The notes beneath the pieces are model-generated. The model ran no database searches, had not been told where the DNA came from, and was given only the letters and a program-made list of their open reading frames with translations. Positions 18,335-27,490 of a stretch of DNA of 64,000 nucleotides are shown one piece after another. The stretch covers positions 682,001 through 746,000 of the forward strand of contig NZ_QPKJ02000005.1 in the NCBI RefSeq assembly GCF_003344625.1. Direction: 5' to 3'. Within the stretch, counting starts at the first letter, position 1, and each line of letters begins with the position of its first letter. The stretch is from Solirubrobacter deserti (GTDB taxonomy: Bacteria > Actinomycetota > Thermoleophilia > Solirubrobacterales > Solirubrobacteraceae). The translations under genes and the position numbers were made by a program.

Positions 18335-20331
18335 TAATCCTCGCGGTGCGTGGCCTTGACGATGTGCAGGCCGGAGGCGATCAACTCGTCCGGCTCCAGC
18401 ACGATGTGCGTGCCGGCCGGCTTGGCCGACTGCTCGCCCGTCTCCAGGTTGGTCTCGTAGAGACGCAGGATGCGCACGAACTCCACGCCTTCGACGGCAT
18501 GTACGACACCGTAAAGCTCACCCTGGTTCAGCGCCCGCCCAAATGGCCAGCCCGCGCCGGGGCCCGTCGGATTTCCCCCTACCAGCGGGTTCAGGTACGT
18601 GTACAGCGCGTGCGCGACGTCCTGCTCGACGCGCGCGGTGTCCGCAAGCGGACGTGCCTGCAGGTTCACGACGACGCTCAGCCCCCGGAACCGGCACGGC
18701 TTGAGCTCCACCTTCGTGCCGATCAGCCGCCGCTCGTCGAGGTACTCGCCGACCTCGCTCAGCAGCTCGGGCTCCGGGACGAGCTCCTCGAAGTGCAGGC
18801 GCCGGTCGGCCGGGTAGATGCGCGGGATCAGGTGCAGCGGGACGGGGCCGCCGTCGCGCGGCGGGATGCAGACGGCGCGCGCGACGCGCGGGCTCGCCTC
18901 ACCGGCCAGGAACTCGAAGTCCTCGGCCGTCACGGCGCGATAGCGCGAGCGGATCTCCATCGACGCGCGCTGGCGCGCGTGCGTGAGGATCTCGGCGTCC
19001 ACGCCACCGGAGGCCGCGTCCGGGTTGGTGACCGTGTCCACGCCCGCGATCGTGCTCTTGAGCACGCTCAGCGAGTTCGCGGTGACGTTGCCGTCGCGCC
19101 CGCCGCCGTGGCGGTACTTGGTGAAGCGCAGGATCGCGCCCTTGGGCGGCACGGCGCCGTACTGGATCCAGCGCCCGCTGGTCTCGCGGATCGCGGGCCC
19201 GAACTCCACCTCGCCGGACACCAGGTCGACCGTGAAGTGGCGGTCGTGCTCGGTCGAGCCGACGAAGTCGGTCCGGAACTCCCAGCGCACCCAGTCGCCC
19301 GTGTCCGGGTCCTGGACCTCGAGCGTCTCGCTCGCGTCGAGCTTGAGGATCGGGTGGTGGCGCAGCGGGAAGATCTGCCCGGGCGTGCCGTCGGAGGACC
19401 CGAGGATCTCGCGCTCGACCAGGGACGCGTGCGTGGCGGGCAGGCGCGCGCCCATCGGGACCGCCGTGATCGAGTAGATCTCCGGCGCGTGCGAGTAGGT
19501 CGCGCCCTCGCGGCCGCTGGCCGTCGTCTCGGTGATCCGGCAGCGCAGCCAGTACAGCCGCTGGCCGGCGATCGGGGCGATCGCCGAACGCGGCGGCAGC
19601 TCCAGCTCCACCACACCCGAGCCGTAGTTGAAGCCGCCCGTGAGGTCCTCGAGCACGGTCGCCGGGAGCCACTCGTCGTCGCCCTGGGAGACCTCCCAGC
19701 GCAGCGGCGGGTCCTCCGGGTTCACGCCCGCGCCGCGCGCCTGCGAGGCGTCGACGTCGATCTGGATGATCAGGCGGTCCAGCGGGTCCTCGAAGCCGAG
19801 GTACAGGCAGTCGCCGACCTGCGGCGGCGTGCCGAACGCAAGCTGGTCCGAGCCCTGCGGGCGCGCCTCGCCGTCGGCCACGCCGACGTTCTTGGGCGTC
19901 TGCCCGACGCGCTGCAGCACGTAGGCCGCGGGCGTCATGGACGGGATCGTGAAGTCCTCGTCGACCTGGAAGATCACCGACTCGTCCTGGGCGGTGCGCG
20001 GCGTGCCGACCTCGGTGTCGCCGCCCGCGATCAGGATCGGCTCGCTCGGCGCGTCCGCCAGCCGGAAGCGCAGGCTCGTGGTGGCGGCGGAGGGGCCGTC
20101 GAGGCGGATCCCGAGCAGGTCCAGCAGCGCGACATGGAGCTTGTCCGGCACGCGGTTGAGCCGGTAGATCGTCATCTCCGTCATCCACGCGAACAGCTCG
20201 ATCAGCGTGATGCCGGGGTCCGAGACGTTGTGCTCGGTCCACTCGGGGCACGAGCGCGCGATGCGCGTGCGGGCCTCGGAGACGAGATCCTGGAAGCGGC
20301 GGTCGTCGAGCTGGATCTCGGGGAGCCTCAC
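18334..20331 (-). CDS. CIS baseplate wedge protein (gpJ/Afp11-like)
   Basis: 665 residues, GTG start overlapping the gp25 stop (GTGA). N-terminal signature EIQLDDRRFQDLVSEARTRI and NVSDPGITLIELFAWMTEM are characteristic of 'putative baseplate assembly protein' of CIS and phage tails. Middle beta domains follow, and the C-terminal half shows the gpJ-like YRAVTAEDFEFLAGEASPRVARA and LVGGNPTGPGAGWPFGR segments. It forms the wedge around the spike and triggers sheath contraction. Length is typical for Afp11-type proteins with an inserted domain. Confidence 0.92.
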   Translation of the reverse strand: MRLPEIQLDDRRFQDLVSEARTRIARSCPEWTEHNVSDPGITLIELFAWMTEMTIYRLNRVPDKLHVALLDLLGIRLDGPSAATTSLRFRLADAPSEPILIAGGDTEVGTPRTAQDESVIFQVDEDFTIPSMTPAAYVLQRVGQTPKNVGVADGEARPQGSDQLAFGTPPQVGDCLYLGFEDPLDRLIIQIDVDASQARGAGVNPEDPPLRWEVSQGDDEWLPATVLEDLTGGFNYGSGVVELELPPRSAIAPIAGQRLYWLRCRITETTASGREGATYSHAPEIYSITAVPMGARLPATHASLVEREILGSSDGTPGQIFPLRHHPILKLDASETLEVQDPDTGDWVRWEFRTDFVGSTEHDRHFTVDLVSGEVEFGPAIRETSGRWIQYGAVPPKGAILRFTKYRHGGGRDGNVTANSLSVLKSTIAGVDTVTNPDAASGGVDAEILTHARQRASMEIRSRYRAVTAEDFEFLAGEASPRVARAVCIPPRDGGPVPLHLIPRIYPADRRLHFEELVPEPELLSEVGEYLDERRLIGTKVELKPCRFRGLSVVVNLQARPLADTARVEQDVAHALYTYLNPLVGGNPTGPGAGWPFGRALNQGELYGVVHAVEGVEFVRILRLYETNLETGEQSAKPAGTHIVLEPDELIASGLHIVKATHRED

Positions 20332-20729
20332 TCCATCTCCTCCGCGGGGATCACGTAGAAGGGGTACACGAGGTTGCGCGACGTGTTGGTGGCGCGCACC
20401 TTGTAGACGATGTCGATGGTGAGCAGGCCGCTCGCGGCGTCCGAGCCGTCGAAGTCGACGCGCTCCACCTCGATCCGCGGCTCCCAGCGGGCCAGTGCGT
20501 CGCGGACCGCCTGCTCCATGCTGCCGATGGTGTTCGCGTCGATCGAGTCGAACACGAAGTCGTGCACCCCGCAGCCGAACTCGGGGCGCATGGGGCGCTC
20601 GCCGGGCGCTGTGCCGAGGATGAGCTGGATCGCCTGCTCGATGTCCTGCTCGTCCTTGGCCAGCGCGATCCCGCCGCGGCGGTCCACCTGCAGCGGGAAG
20701 GCGAGGCCGGATCCGATGATCTCCGTCAC
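20328..20729 (-). CDS. CIS baseplate protein gp25 (GPW/gp25, Afp9-like)
   Basis: 133 residues, GTG start. The whole protein is one gp25 domain, including QLILGTAPGERPMRPEFGCG followed by VRDALARWEPRIEVERVD; the EPR motif is the gp25 hallmark. It nucleates sheath assembly on the baseplate. It lies between the spike and gpJ-like genes, as in Afp, PVC and actinobacterial CIS loci. Confidence 0.93.
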   Translation of the reverse strand: MTEIIGSGLAFPLQVDRRGGIALAKDEQDIEQAIQLILGTAPGERPMRPEFGCGVHDFVFDSIDANTIGSMEQAVRDALARWEPRIEVERVDFDGSDAASGLLTIDIVYKVRATNTSRNLVYPFYVIPAEEME

Positions 20730-20739
20730 GCGTTCGACC

Positions 20740-22443
20740 CTAACCGATGTTGATCGGCATGCCCTTGATACTTACGGGGCCCGATCCCTGGATGTTGACC
20801 GTCGCGCCCTTGAGTGTGAGCGCGGCGGTCGCTTCGACGTTCACCGAGACGCCCTTGACCGTCATGCTCGAGCCCGCTTCGACCACGAACGTCTGGGCCT
20901 TCTGCTTGTTGTTGCCGGTCGTGTCGTGGGTCGAGTTGCCCTTGACCGTCGTCTTCTCGTCCTGCCTGATCTCGACGACCATGTTCTGGTCGGACTTGAT
21001 CTCGAAGTCCTTCTTGGAGTGCTGGTGAATCTTCTCGTTGCTGAGCACCGCGAAGGATCCGTCCCGGTTCTGGAGCAGGTCTGGGCCCGGCTTGTCCCGG
21101 CCGTTGAAGGTCGAGCCGAGCACCACCGGGCGCCGGCTGTCGCCGTGCTCGAAGCCGACGATGACCTCCTCGTTGACCTGCGGGAGCATCAGCAGGCCGC
21201 GGGCGTTGCCCGTGCTCGGGGTCGCGACGCGCGCCCACGCCGACTCCTCGCTGTCGGACAGGCTCGGGTACTTGACGCGGACGCGACCCATCTGCTCCGG
21301 GTCGTTGTTGTTGGTCACCACGCCGACCACCAGCGAGTTGGTCCACTCGCGGTTGGCGGGCGGGCGGATCAACTCGGTGAGCGTCCGGGCGCTGCGTCCG
21401 GAGATCTGGAAGCTCGTGTTGTATCCGCGGTGGCCGTGGTAGGTGTGCGTGCTCGAGGAGACGGTGAACTCGCCGCCGAACTTGGTGCCGACGCCCTCGA
21501 TCTTGACCTTGCCCCCGGCCTTGATCTCCGGGCTGCCGAGCGCGACGCCGTCCGCCTCGTAGAAGGCGTCCGCCATCCGCTGCAGCGTGGCCTTGGCGAT
21601 CTCGTTCGCCTCGCCGTTGTTGGCCGCGATGCGGTCGGCGACCATCGTCTTTCCGCCGCCGAGGTCGTTGGCGACCGAGCTGCGCTGGACGCCCGCCTGC
21701 GACGTCGTCTGCGCGTTGCTCGCGTTGCCGTTGACGACCTGCTTGTTCTTCGGGTCCCAGGCGCGCACCTGCACGGTGTCGACCTGCTGGACGCCGCTCA
21801 TGCGCGGGCGGAACGTCGTCAGGTTCTCGCCCCAGCGCAGGCTCTTGACCGCGCCGGTGGCCACGTTGGCCTTGCGGAAGTCGAGCTTGCCGTCGACCAC
21901 GACGACCTCGAAGTCGTGCATCAGCGCGAGCCGCCACAGGAAGTCCCAGTCGGTCTCGTTGCTCTGCTGGAAGAACTCGTGGACGACGCTGGTCGCCTCG
22001 ATCTTGCCCGCCGCCAGCCCGGACTCGCCGACGACCTTCTTGACCATGTCGGAGGCCGACACCTGCTGGAAGGTGCGCGTCTTCTTCTGGCGGTTGAGCT
22101 TGTGCGCCTCGTCGTACGCTCGCGCGGAGATCACGACGCCCTGGGGCGTGAACTCGGGCTCGACGGCCGCGATCTGGCCCTTGAAGATCGTCGTGGTCGA
22201 CTTGGCGTCGAGCTCGCCCGCCTTGATCTCGAGCTTGGCGCCGATCTTCAGTGGGTTCGTGTCGATGTTCTCGCCCTTGGGGTCCGTGATCCGGACGAGC
22301 GCCGTGTCCGGCAGGATGAGGCTGTCGACGACCTTGACCTCGTGCAGGAAGTCGCGGAACTTGGGGTCGAGCGGCTGGCCGTCGACCGCCACCGTCATCG
22401 AGGCGACGTGCTGCTCGGACTTGGTTCCGGTCTGCGGCGGCAT
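20740..22443 (-). CDS. CIS spike protein (VgrG/gp27-gp5-like, Afp8-like)
   Basis: 567 residues from ATG 22441-22443, which overlaps the stop of the LysM gene (TGATG); an open frame extends 100 codons further upstream but reads through that gene and has no family similarity. Residues ~1-370 form a gp27-like ring (NETDWDFLWRLALMHDFEV). Next is an OB fold (RVRVKYPSLSDSEESAWARV and VGFEHGDSRRPVVLGSTFNG), then a C-terminal beta-helix spike with repeated VNVEATAALTLKGATVNI-like strands. No PAAR domain or toxin extension is visible at the end (KGMPINIG). Confidence 0.92.
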   Translation of the reverse strand: MPPQTGTKSEQHVASMTVAVDGQPLDPKFRDFLHEVKVVDSLILPDTALVRITDPKGENIDTNPLKIGAKLEIKAGELDAKSTTTIFKGQIAAVEPEFTPQGVVISARAYDEAHKLNRQKKTRTFQQVSASDMVKKVVGESGLAAGKIEATSVVHEFFQQSNETDWDFLWRLALMHDFEVVVVDGKLDFRKANVATGAVKSLRWGENLTTFRPRMSGVQQVDTVQVRAWDPKNKQVVNGNASNAQTTSQAGVQRSSVANDLGGGKTMVADRIAANNGEANEIAKATLQRMADAFYEADGVALGSPEIKAGGKVKIEGVGTKFGGEFTVSSSTHTYHGHRGYNTSFQISGRSARTLTELIRPPANREWTNSLVVGVVTNNNDPEQMGRVRVKYPSLSDSEESAWARVATPSTGNARGLLMLPQVNEEVIVGFEHGDSRRPVVLGSTFNGRDKPGPDLLQNRDGSFAVLSNEKIHQHSKKDFEIKSDQNMVVEIRQDEKTTVKGNSTHDTTGNNKQKAQTFVVEAGSSMTVKGVSVNVEATAALTLKGATVNIQGSGPVSIKGMPINIG

Positions 22444-23102
22444 CAGTTCTCGATGCTCGGGATCGACAGCGAGCGGCCGCGGCGCAGGTGCAGCGGGTTG
22501 TCGACGCCGTTGGCCTCGGCGATCAGGCGCCACTGCGTGGCGTCCCCGTACGTGTCGTAGGAGATCGACGGGAGCGTGTCGCCGTCCTTGATGCGGTGCA
22601 CGCCGAAGCCGGCCTGCGCGCGGGTCGTGGGATTCTGGCCCTTGGGCGGCTCGCCCGTCTGCGTGAGGCTGAGCTTGACGTCGGCGCGCAGCGGCTGGCC
22701 CTCGGGTGTGAACAGCTTGTACGTGCAGGTCAGGCTCGTGCACGCGCCCTTGAACTTGAGCTTGCCCCAGCCGAAGGTGATGAACGGCGGCGCGGCGGTC
22801 GGCGCGCCCGCGTTCTGGCCGGACGGGACCTCCATCGCGTCGAGCAGCATCGCGGTCGCCTCGCCCACCGACATCGTGAACGGCGGGAACGTCTGGTCGA
22901 ACAGCAGGCTCAGCTCGAGCTTGCGCGGGTTGCCGCTCGTGAACTTCTGGTTGGGGGAGGACTTGCCGTTGACCTTCTCCGCTTCCCAGGTGTTCGTCTT
23001 CGCGATCGAGTACTCGGTCGGGTTGAAGTAGCAGTCGAGCTTCTTGCCGCCCTCGATCTCGAGGTAGGCGCGGACGAAGTTCTCGGGCAGTGCGCTGGCC
23101 AT
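22443..23102 (-). CDS. CIS tube-baseplate adaptor with LysM domain (Afp7-like)
   Basis: 219 residues. The N-terminal two thirds carry the adaptor core (LDCYFNPTEYSIAKTNTWE, RKLELSLLFDQTF, FKGACTSLTCTYKLFTPEGQPLRA). The last ~50 residues are a LysM-like fold (HRIKDGDTLPSISYDTYGDA through RRGRSLSIPSIEN). In Afp/PVC particles this protein links tube-initiator rings to the spike; the LysM fold is structural there rather than wall-binding. It lies between the second tube gene (4-base gap) and the spike gene (overlapping). Confidence 0.9.
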   Translation of the reverse strand: MASALPENFVRAYLEIEGGKKLDCYFNPTEYSIAKTNTWEAEKVNGKSSPNQKFTSGNPRKLELSLLFDQTFPPFTMSVGEATAMLLDAMEVPSGQNAGAPTAAPPFITFGWGKLKFKGACTSLTCTYKLFTPEGQPLRADVKLSLTQTGEPPKGQNPTTRAQAGFGVHRIKDGDTLPSISYDTYGDATQWRLIAEANGVDNPLHLRRGRSLSIPSIEN

Positions 23103-23106
23103 CTCG

Positions 23107-23559
23107 CTACATCACCTTCATGCCGGAGTGGGCGACTTCGAGGGACTGCGTCATGAACTCGTTGCCGCCCGCGTTGAGGTCCGAGCCCGTCCACTTGACC
23201 GGGTAGGCGTTGCGGAACGACCACGACTGCACGGTGTTGCCGAGCTCGTCCAGGACGTTGATCGACAGGTCGGTGGGCTGGACCTTCACCACCGACTTCT
23301 GGAACCACTCGATCAGCGCCTTCTCCTTGGTGACGCCGCGCTTGAGCGTGATGTTGCCCTGCTTGATGCGCGTCGGCAGGCGGTGCACGAACGTGTTGAT
23401 GCCGCCCTCCGGGTATTCCATCACGTCGACCTGCGCCGACAGACCCGTGACCTGGGTGAAGAGCCCGACCTCCAGTGTGAGCGACGGGATGCTCACGCTG
23501 AACGCTTTCGCGTGCTGGACGGGCGGGTTCGTTTCGGCTGTTCCGCTGGCAGGTGGCAT
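23107..23559 (-). CDS. Second CIS tube protein, probable tube initiator (gp19-like, Afp5-like)
   Basis: 150 residues. gp19-family beta-barrel sequence: AKAFSVSIPSLTLEVGLFTQVTGLSAQ, INTFVHRLPTRIKQGNITLKRGVT and WSFRNAYPVKWTGSDLNA. It is paralogous to the main tube protein at 27878-28324 but differs in the loops. By position, immediately before the LysM adaptor, it is the tube-initiating ring. Confidence 0.9.
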   Translation of the reverse strand: MPPASGTAETNPPVQHAKAFSVSIPSLTLEVGLFTQVTGLSAQVDVMEYPEGGINTFVHRLPTRIKQGNITLKRGVTKEKALIEWFQKSVVKVQPTDLSINVLDELGNTVQSWSFRNAYPVKWTGSDLNAGGNEFMTQSLEVAHSGMKVM

Positions 23560-23569
23560 GGGCGGCTCG

Positions 23570-26500
23570 CTACGGGTTGTCGATGATCAGGTGGCCCATC
23601 TGCTCGCGCTCGGCGAGCAGATCGCGCTTGAAGCGGTCGAGGAAGTACTCGTAGAGCTCCTCGCGCTTATGGGCCTCGTCTTGGGCTTTGTTGGGGTCCT
23701 CGCCGGGCGCGGGCTGCCCGGACGGCGTTTCGGTCGCGGGCGTCGACGCCGGCGCCGGGTCCGCGAGCTCGCGGGAGATGGTGATCGGCGCCTGCTGCGT
23801 GATCTGCGGCGGCCCGTCCTCGCCCGGGGCGGGGAAGTGCACCGTGCGCAGGCCGCCTTCGCCCTGGTTGGAGAGCGCGCCGCCCGTCGCGTCCGCGAGC
23901 CGCTCGGCGGCGCTGCGCGCGATCTGCGGCGTGTCGCTGACCAGCTCGAGGTTCGGCCGCTCCGGCGCGGGCATCGGCGCGGCGGCGGGCGCCGCGGCCG
24001 CCGCGGCGGCGGCGCGAGCGGCGATCCGCTTGTTCGCGCTCGCGGGAGCCGACGGCTTCGGCGCAAGCGCCAGCGGCGCCGGGGCGCCTGGGGCTGAGGA
24101 CCGCGCGAGCGTGGCGGGCGCGGACTCGTACGCGGCGCGCGCGATCGAGGGCCCGCCCGTGAACGCGGCCGGCGCGAGCCCGCCCGCCGTCGTCGGCGCG
24201 GCCGGCTCCGGCGCCGCGCTGCGCGCGAGCGTGGGGCCGCCCGCGAACGAGCTCTCCGTATCGAGCCCGAGCGTCTCGGCGCCGGTTCGCGCGGCGCGCG
24301 CGAGGGTCGGCTGGGTGGAAGCGACGCGCTCGGCGTCGGTCCTCGTCGATCGGGCAAGGGTCGGCCGCTCGCCGGCCTGCGGGGAGCGCGCGAGGGTCGG
24401 CTGTGCCGCGCCGGTCTGCGCGGTGCGCGCGACGGTCGGCTGCCCGGCGCCGGTCTGCGCTGCGCGCGCGAGGGTCGGCTGTGCGCCGCCGGTCTGTGGG
24501 GTGCGCGCCAGCGTCGGCTGTCCGGGCGCGGCCGTCTCGCCGCCGGCCTGTGCGGTGCGCGCGAGGGTCGGCTGTCCGGGTGCGGTCGTCTCGCCGCCGG
24601 CCTGTGCGGTGCGCGCGAGGGTCGGCTCGGCGGTCCCGGTCGTCTCCGCGCCGGCCTGTGCGGTGCGCGCGAGCGTCGGCTGTCCGGCGCTGGTCGACTC
24701 GGCGCCAGTTTGCGCGGAGCGCGCGAGCGTCGGCTGCTCCTCGCCCTCTTCCTCGTTCGCGAGCGCATCCGGGGCGGCGTCGGAAGTCGGGGCTTCGTCG
24801 GCCGGGGCCTCGCCGCCCGCGGCCGACGGCGACGGAGTCGACGCGTCGTCGGCCGGAGCCGGCGCGCTCGTCGCCGCGGCCGGCCCGTCCCCGCCGGGCG
24901 TCTCCTCGTCCTCGTCGTCCGCCGCGCGCGCGAGCGCGGGCCGGCCCGACGAAGCGGCCGGCTGCACCGTCCGCGCGAGGGTCGGCTGAGCCGACGACGC
25001 GGCGCCGCCCGTCGTGGTGGGCTGCGCCGAGCGCGCCAGCGTGGGCTGCGGCGACGAGCTCCCGGCTGCGGGCTGGGTGGCGCGTGCGAGGGTCGGCTGC
25101 GGGGCCGAGGCCGCGCCGCTGGTCGGCTGCGGCGAGCGAGCAAGCGTCGGCTGCGCGGCAGCCGGGGCGGGTTCCGGCGACGCCGCGGGCGCAACCGACC
25201 GAGCGAGCGCGGGGGAGCCGGACTCGGTCGCGTCGCCCGGCGAGCCCGCGGGGTCGGGGTTGGCCGCCGTCGGCTCATCGTCCGGGCCGCCACCGGTGAC
25301 TGCGTCCATGAAGCGGCGGAAGATGCCGCGCCGCGGTGCTTCGGCCTCGACCGGCTCGGGCGCTTCGGCCGCGACCGGCTCGGCCGCGGGCTCGGGCGTG
25401 GGGGCGGCGGCCGGCGCGGGCTCGACCGGCACCACCGGCGGCGCGGCGGCGGCCGCCCGAGCGACCTTCATGACCGGGCGGGCCGGCGCCTCAGGCTCGG
25501 CCGCGACCTTCCGCGCGAGCTTGACCGGCCCGGCCGAAGCGCTCGCGGGCGGCGTGTCGTCGGGCGTGCGCGCGACCGAGGCCGCCGACGAAGAGACGGC
25601 CGGCGGCGGGTCGGCCGGCGTGCGCGCGACCGAAGCCGTCGGCGACGAGGTCGTGGCCGGCGTCTCGGCCTGCGTGCGTGCGACCGAGGCCGCCGACGAG
25701 GAGGTGGGGGTCGGCGTGTCGGCCGGGGTGCGCGCGACCGAGGCCGGCGGGGACGGAGCCGCGGGCGGCGTGTCGGCCGGGGTGCGCGCGACCGAAGCCG
25801 GCGAGGACGGAGCCGCGGGCGGCGTGTCGGCCGGAGTCGTCGCGACCGAAGCCGGCGAGGACGAGGCCGCGGGCGGCGTGTCCGCGGGCGTGCGCGCGAC
25901 CGACGGCGGCGTGGTCGAGAGCCGCGACGGGCGCGGCAGCGTGATGGCCTCGGGGTCGTCGTCGTCGCCGGGCGTGCGGGCGATCGAGGCGGGGGCGGAC
26001 GGGGTCGGCGTGTCGCCGGCGGGCGTGCGCGCGATCGACGCGGGCGCCGGCGGGGTCGGCGCGTCGTCGGCGGGCGTGCGCGCGATCGACGCGGGGGCCG
26101 GCGGGGTCGGCGTGTGGTCGGCGGGCGTGCGCGCGATCGACGCGGGCGCCGGCGGGGTCGGCGTGTCCGCGGGGGTGCGGGCGATCGAGGCGGGGGCCGA
26201 CGGGGTGAGCGCGTCGTCGGCGGGGGTGCGGGCGATCGACGCGGGGGCCGGCGGGGTCGGCGTGTCGTCGGCGGGTGTGCGGGCGATCGAGGCCGGCGCC
26301 GGCGAGGTCGGCGTGTCCGCGGGGGTGCGGGCGATCGAGGCGGGGGCCGACGGGGTCGGCGCGTCGTCGGCGGGTGTGCGGGCGATCGAGGCCGGCGCCG
26401 ACGGGGTCGGCGTGTCGTCGGCGGGTGTGCGCGCGATGGACGCGGGGGCCGGCGGGGTCGGCGTGTCGTCGGCCGGGGTGCGGGCGATCGAGGCCGGGGC

Positions 26501-27328
26501 GGACGAGGTGTCGTCGGCGCGGGTGCGCGCGATCGAGGCGGACGCCGAGGGTGTCGGCGCGTCGTCGGCCGGGGTGCGCGCGATCGACGCGGGTGCCGCC
26601 GCGGCCGGCGCGTCTTCGGCCGGGGTGGGGGCGACCGAGGCGGGCGGCGCGTCCGTGCCCGGCTCGAGCGGCTTGCGGGAGAGGCGCTTCGGGGAAGCGC
26701 CTGGGTCTTCCTCGTCGGCGGAGTCGGCGAGGCCGAGTTCGTCCGAGGAGAGCGGAGCGCCGGTGCCGGCGCCTTCGACGATGCGGGCGCCGCGAGAGCG
26801 CTCGAGGCCGCCGCGCGCGACGAAGCGGGCGACGCGCTCCTCCTTCGTCGGCTCGGGCATCTTCTCGGCGACGCTCATCGGGACGAGGTCGCTCTCGGCG
26901 CCGGCGGAGTCGCCGAACAGCCACTGGGCGGCGAACGGGCTCATGCCGGCCCTGGCCCAGTCCGGGCCCTCCGCGGGGCCCTGCGCCGCGGCGGGCGCGG
27001 CCGGGGCGGCCGGAGCGGGAGCCGAAGCGGCGGGCGCGGCCGGGGCGGGCGGCGCGGCGGGCGCGGCGACCTCGCGTGCGAGCTCCGCGGCGGGCGCGGG
27101 CGCGGCGACGGGCGGCGCGGGCGGCGCAGGGGCGGCCGCGGTGAAGGTCTCGGGAGGCTCGGGCTGGCGCGCGAGCCGGGTGGAGGCGGCGAGGTGCTTG
27201 GGCGCGCGGGCCTCGGCCACTTCGCGCGCCAGGGCGCGGCCACCGTGACGGCCGGCGCTGTGGCGCGCGACGACGCGCAGCCCCATCTTCACGGGTGGGC
27301 GCTTGGGGGGCTGGGTGTCGTCGGCCAT
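23570..27328 (-). CDS. 1252-aa disordered repeat protein in the tape-measure position of the CIS operon
   Basis: I know no family for the full protein. N-terminal ~220 residues are Ala/Pro-rich with short conserved helical patches (DWARAGMSPFAAQWLFGD; KEERVARFVARGGLERSRGARI). Then come three repeat families: 13 units of ASIARTPADD(T/A)PTP with 16-17-residue period (~248-465), seven of ASVARTPADTPPAA (~18 residues), and at least 15 of QPTLARxAQ. A four-residue [ST][ILV]AR core runs through nearly the whole chain. The last ~30 residues are a well-formed charged helix (LYEYFLDRFKRDLLAEREQM). It follows the chaperone-like and DUF6760-like genes and precedes the tube initiator, the place of a tape-measure gene. 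No transmembrane helix or signal peptide. Length control is inference. Confidence 0.8.
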   Translation of the reverse strand: MADDTQPPKRPPVKMGLRVVARHSAGRHGGRALAREVAEARAPKHLAASTRLARQPEPPETFTAAAPAPPAPPVAAPAPAAELAREVAAPAAPPAPAAPAASAPAPAAPAAPAAAQGPAEGPDWARAGMSPFAAQWLFGDSAGAESDLVPMSVAEKMPEPTKEERVARFVARGGLERSRGARIVEGAGTGAPLSSDELGLADSADEEDPGASPKRLSRKPLEPGTDAPPASVAPTPAEDAPAAAAPASIARTPADDAPTPSASASIARTRADDTSSAPASIARTPADDTPTPPAPASIARTPADDTPTPSAPASIARTPADDAPTPSAPASIARTPADTPTSPAPASIARTPADDTPTPPAPASIARTPADDALTPSAPASIARTPADTPTPPAPASIARTPADHTPTPPAPASIARTPADDAPTPPAPASIARTPAGDTPTPSAPASIARTPGDDDDPEAITLPRPSRLSTTPPSVARTPADTPPAASSSPASVATTPADTPPAAPSSPASVARTPADTPPAAPSPPASVARTPADTPTPTSSSAASVARTQAETPATTSSPTASVARTPADPPPAVSSSAASVARTPDDTPPASASAGPVKLARKVAAEPEAPARPVMKVARAAAAAPPVVPVEPAPAAAPTPEPAAEPVAAEAPEPVEAEAPRRGIFRRFMDAVTGGGPDDEPTAANPDPAGSPGDATESGSPALARSVAPAASPEPAPAAAQPTLARSPQPTSGAASAPQPTLARATQPAAGSSSPQPTLARSAQPTTTGGAASSAQPTLARTVQPAASSGRPALARAADDEDEETPGGDGPAAATSAPAPADDASTPSPSAAGGEAPADEAPTSDAAPDALANEEEGEEQPTLARSAQTGAESTSAGQPTLARTAQAGAETTGTAEPTLARTAQAGGETTAPGQPTLARTAQAGGETAAPGQPTLARTPQTGGAQPTLARAAQTGAGQPTVARTAQTGAAQPTLARSPQAGERPTLARSTRTDAERVASTQPTLARAARTGAETLGLDTESSFAGGPTLARSAAPEPAAPTTAGGLAPAAFTGGPSIARAAYESAPATLARSSAPGAPAPLALAPKPSAPASANKRIAARAAAAAAAAPAAAPMPAPERPNLELVSDTPQIARSAAERLADATGGALSNQGEGGLRTVHFPAPGEDGPPQITQQAPITISRELADPAPASTPATETPSGQPAPGEDPNKAQDEAHKREELYEYFLDRFKRDLLAEREQMGHLIIDNP
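24230..25170 (-). repeat. In-frame coding repeats, QPTLAR units
   Basis: At least 15 units of QPTLAR followed by 7-14 variable residues; spacing is less regular than in the SIAR block, and an acidic non-repeat stretch (~24730-24960) interrupts it. Blocks such as GCGCGCGAGGGTCGGCTG recur at DNA level. Confidence 0.8.
25540..26610 (-). repeat. In-frame coding tandem repeats, SIAR and SVAR units
   Basis: About 20 imperfect units of 48-54 bp within the 1252-residue gene. Unit length is a multiple of three throughout, so copy-number change keeps the frame. Units are highly similar at DNA level (recurring GCGATCGACGCGGG-like blocks), indicating recent duplication. Confidence 0.85.
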
Positions 27329-27334
27329 CTGGGG

Positions 27335-27490
27335 TCAGTCCTCGTAGGGATAGGCGAGCGCGTCTGCCTCGCGCAGGAACTTGCGGCGGTCCGCGTGTTC
27401 CAGGTCCAAGATCGTGTCGAGCGGCCAGTGGAAGTGATACGCGAGGCGGGCCGTCTCCTCCATCAACTCAGGAGGGGACGGCCGACTCAT
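27335..27490 (-). CDS. 51-aa DUF6760-like small CIS protein
   Basis: A short gene starting at ATG 27490 inside the stop of the preceding gene (ATGA overlap) and ending with TGA six bases before the next gene. The product begins MSRPSPPELMEETARLAYHF, continues HWPLDTILDLEHADRRKFL and ends in an acidic ALAYPYED. As I remember, actinobacterial CIS loci carry a protein of this size and pattern (DUF6760) at this place. By position it resembles the short overlapping partner of a tail-assembly chaperone. Function is not established. Confidence 0.82.
   Translation of the reverse strand: MSRPSPPELMEETARLAYHFHWPLDTILDLEHADRRKFLREADALAYPYED

Noticed and set aside
20740..22743. A 667-residue version of the spike protein starting 100 codons upstream
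   Set aside because: The extra part reads through the LysM-adaptor gene in another frame and has no family similarity; the ATG at 22441-22443 overlapping that gene's stop is the real start.
23570..26610. CRISPR array
   Set aside because: The repeats are 48-54 bp coding units in frame with no unique spacers and no cas gene nearby.
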